Below are positions 1 to 12,600 of a stretch of DNA of 64,000 nucleotides, in pieces. Origin of the DNA: Branchiostoma floridae (Eukaryota; Chordata; Leptocardii; Amphioxiformes; Branchiostomatidae); the NCBI RefSeq assembly GCF_000003815.2, contig NC_049987.1:22185218-22249217 (forward strand). Reading direction: 5' to 3'. The position numbers and the translations under genes were made by a program. How positions within the stretch are numbered: the first letter of the stretch is position 1; each line of letters begins with the position of its first letter. The notes beneath the pieces were generated by a model. The model was not told the DNA's origin and made no database searches. It saw nothing but the letters and a program-made list of their open reading frames with translations.

Positions 1-7
1 GACAAAG

Positions 8-214
8 TAACGCTAGTTCACCTTTATCCGTAGGGTAAGCTTTATCCGTTCTTTTTAAGAACAATGTATTTAGGGATATCAAGTCGACAGATGATTGTTT
101 CAAACTGCAAGATCTTGAAAATGGTACAATTTGAAACTACCGTTCATAGACTTAATATCCCTGAATACCCTGTTTAGCAACACAGCGGATATGGATAAAG
201 GTGATCTAACGTTA
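8..214. mobile_element. Fold-back MITE
   Basis: The two ends are imperfect inverted copies of each other: the left end reads TAACGCTAGTTCACCTTTAT and the reverse complement of the right end reads TAACGTTAGATCACCTTTAT. The similarity continues inward through a second block around GGGATATCAAGT. This is a typical non-autonomous DNA transposon with long inverted arms and no coding capacity. The superfamily is not identifiable from what is visible. Confidence 0.6.
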
Positions 215-439
215 TATAACAGAAAAACAATTTACATTGTTTAAGTCCTTATGATTCTTAGGCACCTCCTCAAACACATGCAATGGGTGTCCATACAGAC
301 CAATATAGCCACAGGTAAGGTGTTGAAGCTGAAACAGATTTGTGTCAGTAATATACTAGGCAAGTTATAAACTTTCTTGTTCAAGCCTCTTTCCATATTG
401 AATGTTTTTTTGCCTTCACCATGACATGGCACACAGGTA

Positions 440-601
440 AGTTGTTGCAGTTGAGACAGAGCTGTGAGTAGTATACTATGTGCAAAGCGTCACCTCTGCA
501 TGTGGAGGGTGATGTGCACAGTAAGTAGTATACTAGGTGCAAAGTGTACCTCTGTTTGTGGAGGGTGATGTGTACAGTAAGTAGTATACTATAAGCAAAT
601 T
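440..601 (-). repeat. Tandem copies of TRAPPC10 exon 13 3' end
   Basis: Two good copies and at least one decayed copy of a roughly 55 bp unit follow exon 13 in its downstream intron. Each unit has about 25 bp matching the exon's 3' end (minus-strand GTGCACATCACCCTCCACAT) and then the intron start with AGTATACTTACTG. They lack the 5' part of the exon and an acceptor, so they are not complete exons. Confidence 0.75.
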
Positions 602-605
602 GTAC

Positions 606-3600
606 CTCTGCATGTGGAGGGTAATGTGCACATTACTGCCCAGTATCGGGTGTCGCTTCTCACTGTCTATGCACACATCTGTGATGGTCATCATGGGCTC
701 CATGTGCAGGAGGAGGGACGAATCTGGAAAGGAAAAAAAAATCATATTCATTTATCTAAGTATATCTGAACAAAGAAACACTATAAATCCAAACACAGTT
801 CAGTCAAACCTGGGATGGACAAGTAGCCACCTTTATCTAAAGCCCATCTGGCCATTGATTTACAATAAAACACGTATTTGTGACACAGGGCTCGAAATTC
901 ATTTTTGGGATTAGGTGCACTGGTGCACCCAACCAAAAAAATTGGGTGCACCAAAAAATTTTTGGGTGCACCACATAAAATAGCATAGAATTAGGTAGAA
1001 AACCCTACTTACAAACCTTACTGTTCCTCTTCTGAGCTTGTTGAATCTGAAATGGGAGTTTCAGTCTCACCACGTGGTCTGGGCCCATAAGGGGCAGTTG
1101 AAGGTCGTCGCCTCCCTGCTGTCCACCACAGCCTTATGGCAGGCACAGGGTCAAATGTTTCAACTGATTGTTCACTCAATGATATTGCCATCAGGCTTGT
1201 GAGACATGCAGGGGCAAGACAAGACCGCCAGTCTGTTTTGACTCGATTCATTAGCGAAAACGACCTCTCACACTCCGCCGTATGTATGGGGATTGTCAGT
1301 ACCAGGCGAAGTAGTTGGAACACATTCCTGTACTCTTGTTCCTCGCGCCTTAACATCATCACCCAAAAGTCCTTAAATGATGGCGGTCTTCGCATACCGG
1401 ACAGCTGGGTCCTGCAAACTCTTTTCAGCTCATGCCACTCTCTTAAGGCACTTTCAAGCTCAAACCCATTCACTTCCAGTGGTCTTTGGAAGTGTCTGTA
1501 GATTTTCCTCAGTTTGTCTTCCTCAATGTCATCTTCAGTGTCATCCTCTTCCTCCTCTTCATCTTCCTGTTGCCAGCTGGAGAACTGGAAGACTCTTGCT
1601 GCAGAGAGTACAGACTGACTGAGCAAAGCATCAAATCTACGACCGAGATGATGTAAAGTTGAATTGAGAATCTGCTGACAATCTCTGATGACTTCTCCCC
1701 TATGTGCAGCAAGATCTGATGGTCTACCACGCTGTGCTCTTCCCATGTGCAATGTGGATCCCTTCCACAGCACTGTCCCATCCCTTTCCTCCACCTCAGA
1801 CATGAGTCTGGTCAGCTTCAAGGGGCTGCACAACTTAGTCAAAGATTTTACCACACTGTCTACCCGCCTGAAAACAGATTCCAGAGTACTTTCATTATCC
1901 TGAAAGACTTTGGACACTGAACACACAAGTTCCAGGTATTTTGCCAAGAACAGTGCAAACAACACAAACTTGACAGATTTTACCACCTCGAGGATTCCCT
2001 TTGCTTTGTCCCGGCTATCACCACTCCCCAGTTGACCATGTTCTACAAGCTGTCCAAGATGCTGGACCAGGGCGGGATGGTCTCGTGTAATGGCTTTTAA
2101 GGCACGCTCTTGGTGTGGCAGCCACCTCGTACCAGTTGCCTTGGGCGGTTTCAGGACCTGAATGTGGAGAGCTTCTGCAGCATTCTTAAGTCCCTGCCAA
2201 TTTAAGGGTGAGTAGTGGTAGAATTTGTAGATAGTAGTAAACATATCATGAACTGTGGAGAAGTATGCTACTTCTTTCAATACGTCCTTGAAGACAAGTT
2301 CGAGTCTGTGCGCACAACATTGCAGGACAATGAGGTGCGGACATTCCTCTAGTAAGCGTACCCCAACTCCGCTAAGGTTCCCCATGTTTACGGGTGCGCC
2401 GTCAAAGCATGCAAAAGTAAGTTTATCTCTCCAGGACTCTCCCAACTCAAGGTCTTCCTTCAAAGCTGTTACCACAGCCTCCGTAATGTGCGGAGCATCT
2501 CCTCTGTCAAGGGGCTTTAGCGCAACAAACACTGTAGTTGGCTCCAGGTTGTCCTTGAGGTATCTGACATGGATAACCTCCTCTTCAATAGACCCTCTAT
2601 CAGTACTGCCATCGGCTAATATGGCGATAAAATCAGAATCTTTTACCGCATTTGACAACTTTTTACGCATTTCTTCTGATATAAAGTCTACAAAGATCCT
2701 TGCCTCTTTGTCGTTGAGGTATGTTTGCCCCACATCGATACCATTCTTCTTCTGCAGTCGCATAATACCCGGAAAATCTGTAAATGGTCTCCCTTGCTTT
2801 GCCAGATAAAATGACGTTCTAAACAAACATTGCATCTGATCAATTTTCTTTTCCTCCATTCGTAATACTGCTTTCTGCATTGGTCTCTGCTGAACTGGTA
2901 CATTTTCAGCTTCCAATTTCTTAACTGCAGTTTTGTGTTCTGGTCTTTTTTCATGTTTTCGCACAATCTTTATTCTCATTGATGTACATCCTTTGATGAA
3001 TTTATTTCTCTTCCCACTTTTATCATATTTCTTGCATGCCTCACACCACATAATGCGCCTTCTAGAGTGTTTCAGCCACCATCTCTTTTTTCCCTTGTCG
3101 TCAGTCATCCAGGAATCCTGGAATTTGTATTGTTTCTTCTTCTTCTTTTTGGCCTTCTCATCCAAGGACACTTGGTCCTAGAAAAAAATTGGACTTATAA
3201 ATTTTTTTCAATGCCATACTTCCTTTTGTTCCTAAGAAAACTAAATAGAACAACTTCTTGACATGATCTGGGTAGCTCAATAAATAAAGGCAGAAAAGTT
3301 GTCAATGGAATATCATTGGAAAATTATGTTAATTATCTTTTTGGTGGAATCTATAAATATAATGCTACAGTATAAAGTTGCATAAAAGAAACATTAATTG
3401 CTGTTATTTTTGGCATCAGATTTCAAATTTTACTTGCAAAGCTTAAAACAGGAATAACCAACATGCGTGAGAAAAATAATACTAAATGAAATGTGTATCT
3501 TTTATCTAATATACATAATAACAACATCTATGAAAGTAATTTTTCACGAGTGGACAAAATAGAAAAAAATATTATTCAGTTTTTTTTTATTTTGTAATTT

Positions 3601-6600
3601 TTCACGAGTGGACAAAATAGAAAAAAAATGCTATTCATTTTTTTTATTTTGTAATTAAAATCACATGGCGAGGGGAAAAATAACGTATAAACATAAATAT
3701 AAAATAAACATGCCTATAGGATTATTATTGGACGACATTTTAAAAATTTAAAAAAAATTTAAAAAAAATAGCCTTACACAAAGCTTTGGCCTTTTGGCAG
3801 CTTCTTCTGTCGCAGAATCGCTGTCGGATTCATCTTCTTCTTCTTCTTCTTCTGTCGCTGAAGACCCGCTGTCTGTTTCTTCTGTATCGGACTCCGACTG
3901 GGGGGGAGCCGACGCCGTGGACGGCCCTGGAATGTTGTTATTTTCCTCGCGCACGTGGGCGCCCCCCTCCCCCTCTGCCTCGCCGGAGGAAAATTGGGTT
4001 CTTCTGGTTCCTGATTCCTCACGCTCTGAAGGCTCAGGCGGTGTTTCTTGGATCTCTGGATCATCTTGATCTTGAGTGTCGTTGCTTCGGCGTCCACCCC
4101 CACGCCCATGCCCTGAGTTTGGGCTACTTAGGAAGCGTAGCAAAGATGTTTGCTTTGACATGTTCACGCTTTGACATCCGGGAATTCTAAGACCGAATTT
4201 TGCCGACCTTGACATCGTGACCGATGTGGTCGCGGAGATCAGCGAGGTTAAGACGAAAATGCACGAATTTAACATATTCTCGTCTCGGAAGATATCGTAG
4301 GAAGTACCGAAAACTCCCGAAACACAGATGATGTCATGTTTTGATCACATGACTGCGTTCTCTTGTCCAGGATTATCAGCGTGCGTTCTCTTGTCCAGAG
4401 TTACCAGCGGAACCCGGAAGTTGGTCGGCGTGCGGTTCACGATGTCGGCGTGGCACGCACGCTGTTTTGCGTCTTGTTAGATTTCGATGAACCCAAATTC
4501 CAACTTAACAACCCCAATTCTTAAACAAGTATATTTGTAACACTTGGATGTCAAGAATAATGTGCATAATAGCATGTTAAACATAGGTAAACCCACAAAA
4601 ATATTTGGGTGCACCCTGTGCACCCACAGAAAATAATTGGGTGCACAAATAAATTTTTGGGTGCACCTGGGTGCACGTGCACCCAGTATTTCGAGCCCTG
4701 TGACACCTCTTCATAAGGACCACCTGGCCATTGTGACCACACAGGCATTAAGAATGCTGTCTATAGTGACCACCTGTCTGAATGCCTTATAATTACATAC
4801 ATGTGTACCTCTGGGTTCTGGGCCGAATACCTATAAGCATTACACCAACACAATGCCACTAAGAGCTACAGTTTGTAATTGTAAATCTTGTAATATTCAG
4901 AGTGGTTTAATTACATTTTGAATTTTAATAATCTTTTCATCACGAAAAATGTCACACAACAAAATTAATGGATTTTCTGTCAGTAAAGCACTCTGTGTCC
5001 TCTCTATGAACTCTCAATACCGTGAATACCTCCTACGATCCTCCATAATATATAATTATATAATTATGATTCCCTAACATGAAAATGAGTCCCCTTGAAC
5101 TTAAATGAATTTACTCACCCCCTCCTGCTGACTTGCCACAGACAGACAACAGCTCGGTGTAGAAGTGTGTCCTGTCTGCAGGACTGAGCAGATCGTTGGA
5201 GGCCAGCAGGGAGCATGACTCGGCATATCTGGGTGGGGTTAAGGGTCACATCAACAAGTACTGAGAAACAACAAATACCAGAACTCACTTGCCAGAGAAT
5301 GCCGTTTTTAATGAATGAAGGGAAGACCAAAGTAATAAGTGAAGATGATTTAAACCCCTTTTCTCCATCACACAAAAACAGATACTGAGAAAGGCTAATC
5401 AAATACCAGATCTCAAATGCAAGTCTAACCAAGGGTGTTATTGGTCTACCAAAACACCTCACGTCATAAAATAATGAAGGGAAGAGGAAAATATTTAGTA
5501 AAAACAAAATGAAGATTTTAACTCTTGACCAATTTAATCCAAGACATTGATTTAATTTCGTTACTTGATATACTATTAAATCAGTGTCTTGGATTGAATA
5601 GCATATAGTACACTGATTTAATAGTATATCCAATAACGGAATTAAATCAGTGTGTTTTGTTTTGATTGGAAATACTACAGGAATGAATGAATGAAGAAAA
5701 GCAATAGAGCTCATATTTGCCCATTTGATTGACATCTCCACCTAAAGGATACTTCTGCATGTTGTTGAGCTCCTTCTGACAGAAGGCCAGGTCCTTACAG
5801 GTGTTGGTTGCTAGGAGACCCCACCCTTCTCGCTGGTACATCTTCAGGGCGTCTGACAGGAAGGACTCCGCCTTACGGGCATCTCCCAGCATCCTGGGAA
5901 AACACAAGGAATAAATCTAACTTGTCTGGTCAAAAGCCGTGTTATTCACTTGTGAGATCCAGTTTTACTCACCAGGGCTGGAAATACCACCTGCATATGC
6001 AGGTTAGTGCAGGTAAAATTGGAGCTGTGCAGGTATTTCTGGTGTCTACCTGCACCTAACCTGCACTGGTCCATGTACTGGGTTTTATACTAATGTCTGA
6101 TCATGAAGGTGTACATGGATTGTTATTAGCTGCATTGACTTTTACCACCTATAAAGTATTAAAAAAAAAAGCAATGGTACCTGAACAATTTTAGTATGAT
6201 CCATACTTCCTAAATTCAGAATGGTGCAGGTAAAATTTGTCCAGTGCAGGTAATTTTCAATGTTACCTGCACCAGTACAGGTATGCAGAAAAAAGTATTT
6301 CAGGCACTGACTGGCCTGAGGGGGTTGGTACGTGTACATGTATTCAGTTCTACTCACATGTAGAACGCTGCGAGATCCTTGCCGATCCTGCGAGCAGACC
6401 GGATCCTGCCGATGTGCTTGTACGTCCCCATGGCCAGCTCCGACAGCTCCAGGTAGTGTTTCTGGAACGCAGCTTTGGACGACAACGCTTCTCTTAACTT
6501 CTTGTCTGGACTGTTTGGGATGCTCTCTGCTAAATGATGACAGACAGTGATGGATACATTGCTAGGGAAATGTCAAACTGTTAAGACTGTCTTTCTGAAA

Positions 6601-9600
6601 AGCCGCTTTGGACGACAAAGCTTCCCGTAGCTTCTTGTCTGGACTTTTTGGGATACTCTCTGTTAGATTAAACATTGTAAATGATGAATACAGGGCCTTA
6701 AATAACAAGACAGAACTTGGACAGCTCAAAAATTTTCTAAGGCTGTTTTTGATAACAAACATTACCACTGCTTCTTATCTGCAAGATTCTACAAAATATA
6801 CATGGATATAAAGAAACAAACACAAAACACTAGAATATTTTGCTACCTACAAATGTAGCATACTTAGCAACTTCGTTGTTACCAAAAACGAAAATCCCAC
6901 CAATTGTCATTCAAAATATAAAGGGTGGCAGCACACATTTAAGGCACCTTTGGTCTAATACTGGACTTGTCTGTTTTTCACTCTGTTGGGGGCTGCAAAT
7001 AAAATGAGTTATTTACTGTACTTCTTGTTGAAACACCTTACTAACAACGAACTGTTGCAGATGACAGAGCACTGAGCTGACCTTTCTCCGGTTTCTGCCC
7101 CATCCCAGCCAGCAGGTCCACCACCATATGCAGCTGTTCTGATGATGGGGTCATGTCAGGCATCAAGCCACACATCACTCCTAGTTCATGTAGCTACAGA
7201 AAAACAGAAGTGCTCGATAAAAACACAACAACATCCATTCAGAGCATAAACAACACAAAGTAGAACCACAACTAAGACTTGCGGACTGTGTAACAATCAG
7301 ACAGACACATTTTAAGACCTCTGAAATGTTGGAAACTGTTTAGAAGTGATGTCTGACACTAGTCAGAATTCCTGTGGACTCTTTGCCTTCCCTGTCCAGT
7401 AGACTTGACATGCTGAGAACACTGCACGACACACTCCAGGACAGTAGCTTTCCTTTGAGTTTTTTGCCCCACCCAAGGACAATTGCTATAGTATACGGCC
7501 ACTGTTGTGAAGGACTAAGAGTAAAACAAAGAGACATGGACTCTTGTTTATTCCCAGAGCATTAAAACAGCTCTACCCTGTGGCCTCCTAACAAGACCAA
7601 GTTCAACAGTAGTGATTGACTCTGGTACTTGTATCCCACGTGCTCTATTGCTTGACATATTCAGACACAAGTGAATTTCTCCCCACCTTCTCCCGTGCAT
7701 ACGCCCAGATCGAGGCTGTGTATGGGGAGTACGCCTCCACCTGAGAAGAGTCACTGCATCTCTCAATCATCTGCAGAACCTCCAAACAGCTCATGAAGGC
7801 CCAGCATGCAACAGCACCGGCAGGGAGGGTCAACTGGAAAATATATCATCAAAATAAGTAAATACATACTTGTATACTTATTAACCATCTCTGCACCTGT
7901 AAAGAGACCATCAATGCCCAGCATCCAACAACTCTTGAGGCTATGCAGAAAAGTCAATATGCAAAGGTGTCAGAAGTGACATGTTGTTCACTGAGAACAT
8001 CAATATTAATTTAATTCTTCCCTCTATCTAACCTTATAAAGTAAAAAATGTATGATACTAGACAGAACTCAACTGTCTTGCTCAACACTCACTCAGTGCG
8101 ACTTTCCACATCCACATGTAGGAAGAACAGCAACGTTCACTGGCGTGAGAACAAGTACCTCTGTCATTCCTTCATTTATTCAATCACTCCTGCATTTTTA
8201 GCTCTAGTATCTCCAGTTCCCTAACAGTGCACAAAAGGCAGTGTCCTCTAAACTACTTCCCATGGCCGCTGTAGGAAGAACAGCAGAGGGCACTGCCGCG
8301 AAAAAAGTTAGTTCTGTTGTTCACTCACTTACTCACTCACACACTCACTCCTTGTTACCTCAAGTATCTCCAGCTCCCCGATAACGTTGTGCACAAAAGG
8401 CAGTGTCCTCTGAGCGACCTCCCACGGTCGCTGTAAGAAGAACAGCAGAGCACACTGGCGTAGTTTTGTCATTCATTCATTCACTCACTCATTCACTCAT
8501 TCACTCACACTCACTCACTCACTCACTCACTCACTCACTCACTCACTCACTCACTCACTCACTCACTCACACTCACTCACTCACTCACTCACTCACTCAC
8601 TTTATTCTCACCTCCAATATCTCCAGTTCCCTGATAACATTGTGCACAAAAGGCAGTGTCCTCTGAGCGACCTCCCACGGTCGCTGTAAGAAGAACAGCA
8701 GAGCGCACTGGCGAGAGAACAGGTAGTTGCGGAGGTCGAGCAGGGTCGCCGTGTTCTCCTGGATCAGGTCGCGCTTGTCGTAGTTAACTGGTTGCCATAG
8801 ATACAGCCCGTCCCAGCACGTGCACGGCCGACTGAAGCTGCCCAGCCACTCAGGAATGTCTGGGGGCGAGAAGGGAAGTTTCAATTTAAAAAAGTCAATC
8901 TTGAAATACTTCATGAAAGATTTTAACAACACTACCCTTGCAGTTCCTTAGCAAGTGGCTAGGGGGCTCAAACTTGCATCGCTTCTTTCTTATATCTAAA
9001 GCTTTCTACCACCAAAAAATCAAGACCATAGCTGGAACAGCTACTAAAGCTAGATACTGGATAAAGATACTAGAATAGATTCTTTTGAAGGAACACAACA
9101 TCTTAATTTTGCTATGTCAGGTATGTACATTGCTGGTACAGTGATATTAGATTAAGAGTGAAGTACATTGTAGATACTAGATTTCGTACCTCCAGCATGT
9201 ATGTTGAGTACAAACTGGGTGAAGAGTACTGGACCAGCATGTTAACATGTTTTTTTTAGTAATGATGTATCCTGTGTGGCTTATAATGGTTATAATTAAG
9301 AGCAGCAATACCGGTACTGTTTTTGCTGTACTACATGTAGTCTGTAACAGGGAGGGAGTTGGACACTTGAAGAAATACAGTACTGTTCCCACCTCCGGCC
9401 TGTATGTTGAGTACAAACTGGGTGAAGAGAGCGTCCAGCTCATCGTACTGGACCAGAGCATCTTCATACTGCTTCAGCATCTCAAACACAAACGCTAGCT
9501 CCTCCTGGAAAGAGGGAAATTTTGAATTTTATCTCACAAAATATAAGATCATACAACAATCTGATCAAACTTGTTTACATTTATAGCATCCCAAACACAA

Positions 9601-12600
9601 ACGCTAGCTCTTCCTGAAGAGAAATTATTCTATCTGTATTACAAAGTTTGTTTGTTCCTTCAAACCCTTGTAGTACATAGTGGCACATACATTTAGGGCA
9701 GCAGGTTTTCTTACTGTTTGTGTAACGGTATATTTCTACAGTGAAAGATTGCTTGAGGCACCTCCTCAAACACGGGTCCCCCATATTACTTCCCTTCTAA
9801 ATGACACTGCAACCCTAACTGAATTGCAACGAATATCCCCAGGGAGAAGGTTACTCAGCCACTAATTAACACCAGTAGTAAGACAACACTCACCTGTACA
9901 AGAAAGTATCTGCAGAAGTTCCAGTCCACCTCCGTACGCCGTTCCCGCTGGGCGCGCATGTTATCCTCGAACTGCCCGAGGTTCCAAACAAACAAACAAA
10001 CAAACAAACACTCACCTGCACCAGGAAGTACCTGCAGAAGTTCCAGTCCACCTCGGTGCGGCGCTCTCTCTGGGCGCGCATGTTGTCCTCAAACTGTCCG
10101 AGGTACCAAACAAACAAACAAACAAACAAACAAACACTCACCTGGACCAGGAAGTACCTGCAGAAGTTCCAGTCCACCTCGGTGCGGCGCTCTCTCTGAG
10201 CGCGCATGTTATCCTCAAACTGCCCGAGGTACCAAACAAACAAACAAACAAACAAACAAACACTCACCTGGACCAGGAAGTACCTGCAGAAGTTCCAGTC
10301 CACCTCGGTGCGACGTTCTCTCTGAGCGCGCATGTTATCCTCAAACTGCCCGAGGTACCAAACAAACAAACAAACAAACAAACAAACACTCACCTGGACC
10401 AGAAAGTATCTGCAGAAGTTCCAATCCACCTCAGTGCGGCGCTCCCTCTGAGCGCGCATGTTGTCCTCGAACTGTCCGAGGTTCCGGTTGAAGGACACGA
10501 GAAGCAGCTGTTTCAGGCGCTGGACTAGCGCGACCCACGACTCCAGGGACTTGGGAGAATCTGTCAGTGGATCGTAGATAACCAGGCATCTGCAAAAAAT
10601 GGGAGAAAATGTTACTGTAAGTCGTCATATGTTGATATATTGTAAATGCATTTAAGTTTGCGGGGATTTAATTTTGCGGTAGCTGGAGAAATGACTTTTC
10701 GCGGTGGTTTAAATTCCGCGGTAACACCATCAACTGGAGTCTAATACCTTAATAGAAAAATGTTTGCGGTGGATTTAAGTTCGCGGTGAAGTGGTCACCG
10801 CGAAAACCGCGAACATTAATCCACCGCGAACATTTCTGCATTTACAGTAGGTTATGAAGTTATCAGATGACATACCGAACCTTGTATCAGAAGAACATTC
10901 TAGAAGAAGAAAGTTATTGTGCAACAATTGTAACAGGTACAACAGCAATCTGTATATACATGGGAGATGAACTATGTTTGTTTGTTTGTTTGTTTGTTTT
11001 ATTAGGATCTCCATTAGCGATACCACCAAAGTGGTACCGCTATTCTTCCTGGAGTCCGAAACTCTATAGTATATACAATAAAAACAAACATAATCAACAA
11101 AACTTATACAATTTGTTAACGGAAAAGTAACAAAATTAACTGAGGTAACTTAAAGTGAACGTACAAGCATCTAAGTTCTAACAATTAATCTAATCTAATG
11201 TAACAGTATAAACAATCTAGTTAATATCATGACATGCTGTATTCAATGCAACTCTGAGAGACAAATAATTATTATCTCTATAAAACAAGAAAACCACAAC
11301 AACCTGTCAGCCTGTTTGCTGCAGAAGTCGCTCTTAATCTTGTCAATCACGGTCGTCCTCGGCAACAGCTTGTTCTTCTTGGCGTCGCTATTGGCAACCA
11401 GAACGATCATCCAGTCCTGGATGTTGTAGATACGCAGCTTCTGCAGCCAGAGGGTGATCTCGTCTTTCGTCTGGATTTTGTAGACGTCTACATCCTGATG
11501 GGAGATAAAAGGGGATGGTTAGTTAGGACTTAGACTGACTAAATCCTGCTTACAGCAGCCTGCCCAACAACCGCCGGCCTCCTAGAGGGGCCAGTTACAG
11601 CCCGGTACAGCAGAGTTTGTGTAACACAGACTAGTTAGGACCGAGGCAAAAGAATTTAGTGAAATCTTTCTTTTGCTTCATATATATGGGGTTCCAAATG
11701 ACAGCTGACATGCAGTTGACATTTCTGTGCAAGAAAAGAATTTAGAAACTTACAAGTTGAACTACCGGTTGAAGCCCACACTACAGTTACATATGTATCA
11801 TGCCAAAATGTAGATGTAAGTATGACAGATGACAGACAAGTTATCTATTTTTAAGTAATAATGTTGTCAACATGATATTTTTAGACATATTTTTGTAATT
11901 TTAGACGTTGTGCTGCCTATAGGTCTGTGTAATGTACTGTTGCATTTTGAATACATAAAAGATAAAACATGAAATGCCATCTTAAAAAAAAACCATGGAT
12001 ATAGGTTCAGTACCAGGGTATCTTTTACCACAGATAAAGGTGAACTACCAATGCAATACAACATGGCTTTCAACTCACGGGACAGTCTGTCCAGAACATG
12101 TGGAAGAATGGTTGCCGTAGCAACGACATGTCCCCCTCCTTGGGCAGCATCTCGTCAGTGAAGGGGACGAAGTTGGCCTCGACCTGGAATATGTGTAATT
12201 TGATATGTTTAATAATGTTATTGATTTATGCTAATTGATTGATTGACATTACATGTGTAATTTATTGTAGTGTACTTTATTGGATTGTATGTAGAGGACT
12301 CCAGGAAGAATACTGAATAGTTTGATGAACTGTAAATGCATTTAAGTTCACAGTGATTTACTTTTGCGACAGCGGGAAAATGGAGTTTTTGCAGTGGTTT
12401 TAACTTCACTGTAGTGCCATAGACTGCAGCCACATACTGTAATGAAAAAATGTTTGCGGTTGTTTTAAGTTTGCGGTGAAGTGGACACTGCGAAAATCAC
12501 GAACATATTCAACGCATTCAACGAATTCAAAGTATTCAACTAATGGAGATTCCTAATTAGCAAACAAACAAACAAACAAACAAACCTGGACCATCCTGGG

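Larger units (their letters stand above)
886..4700 (-). mobile_element. hAT-superfamily DNA transposon, apparently complete
   Basis: Both ends begin CAGGGCTCGAAAT in inverted orientation, followed by many subterminal GGGTGCACC-type motifs. The element is flanked by TGACA on both sides (881-885 and 4701-4705), a 5-bp direct repeat; canonical hAT duplications are 8 bp, so this is either a shorter-duplication lineage or a partly degraded site. It encodes a two-exon transposase with no visible break. It sits in TRAPPC10 intron 12 in the same orientation as the host gene. The well-preserved ends and open frame suggest a recent insertion. Confidence 0.9.

Noticed and set aside
5973-6309. An 8-bp target duplication around the MITE
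   Set aside because: Flanks TTACTCAC and ACTGGCCT do not match; the similar TTTTACTCAC and TTCTACTCAC nearby look like duplicated intron start instead.
8403-8666. 87-codon frame with SLTH repeats
   Set aside because: Translation of the (CACT)n microsatellite next to TRAPPC10 exon 7.
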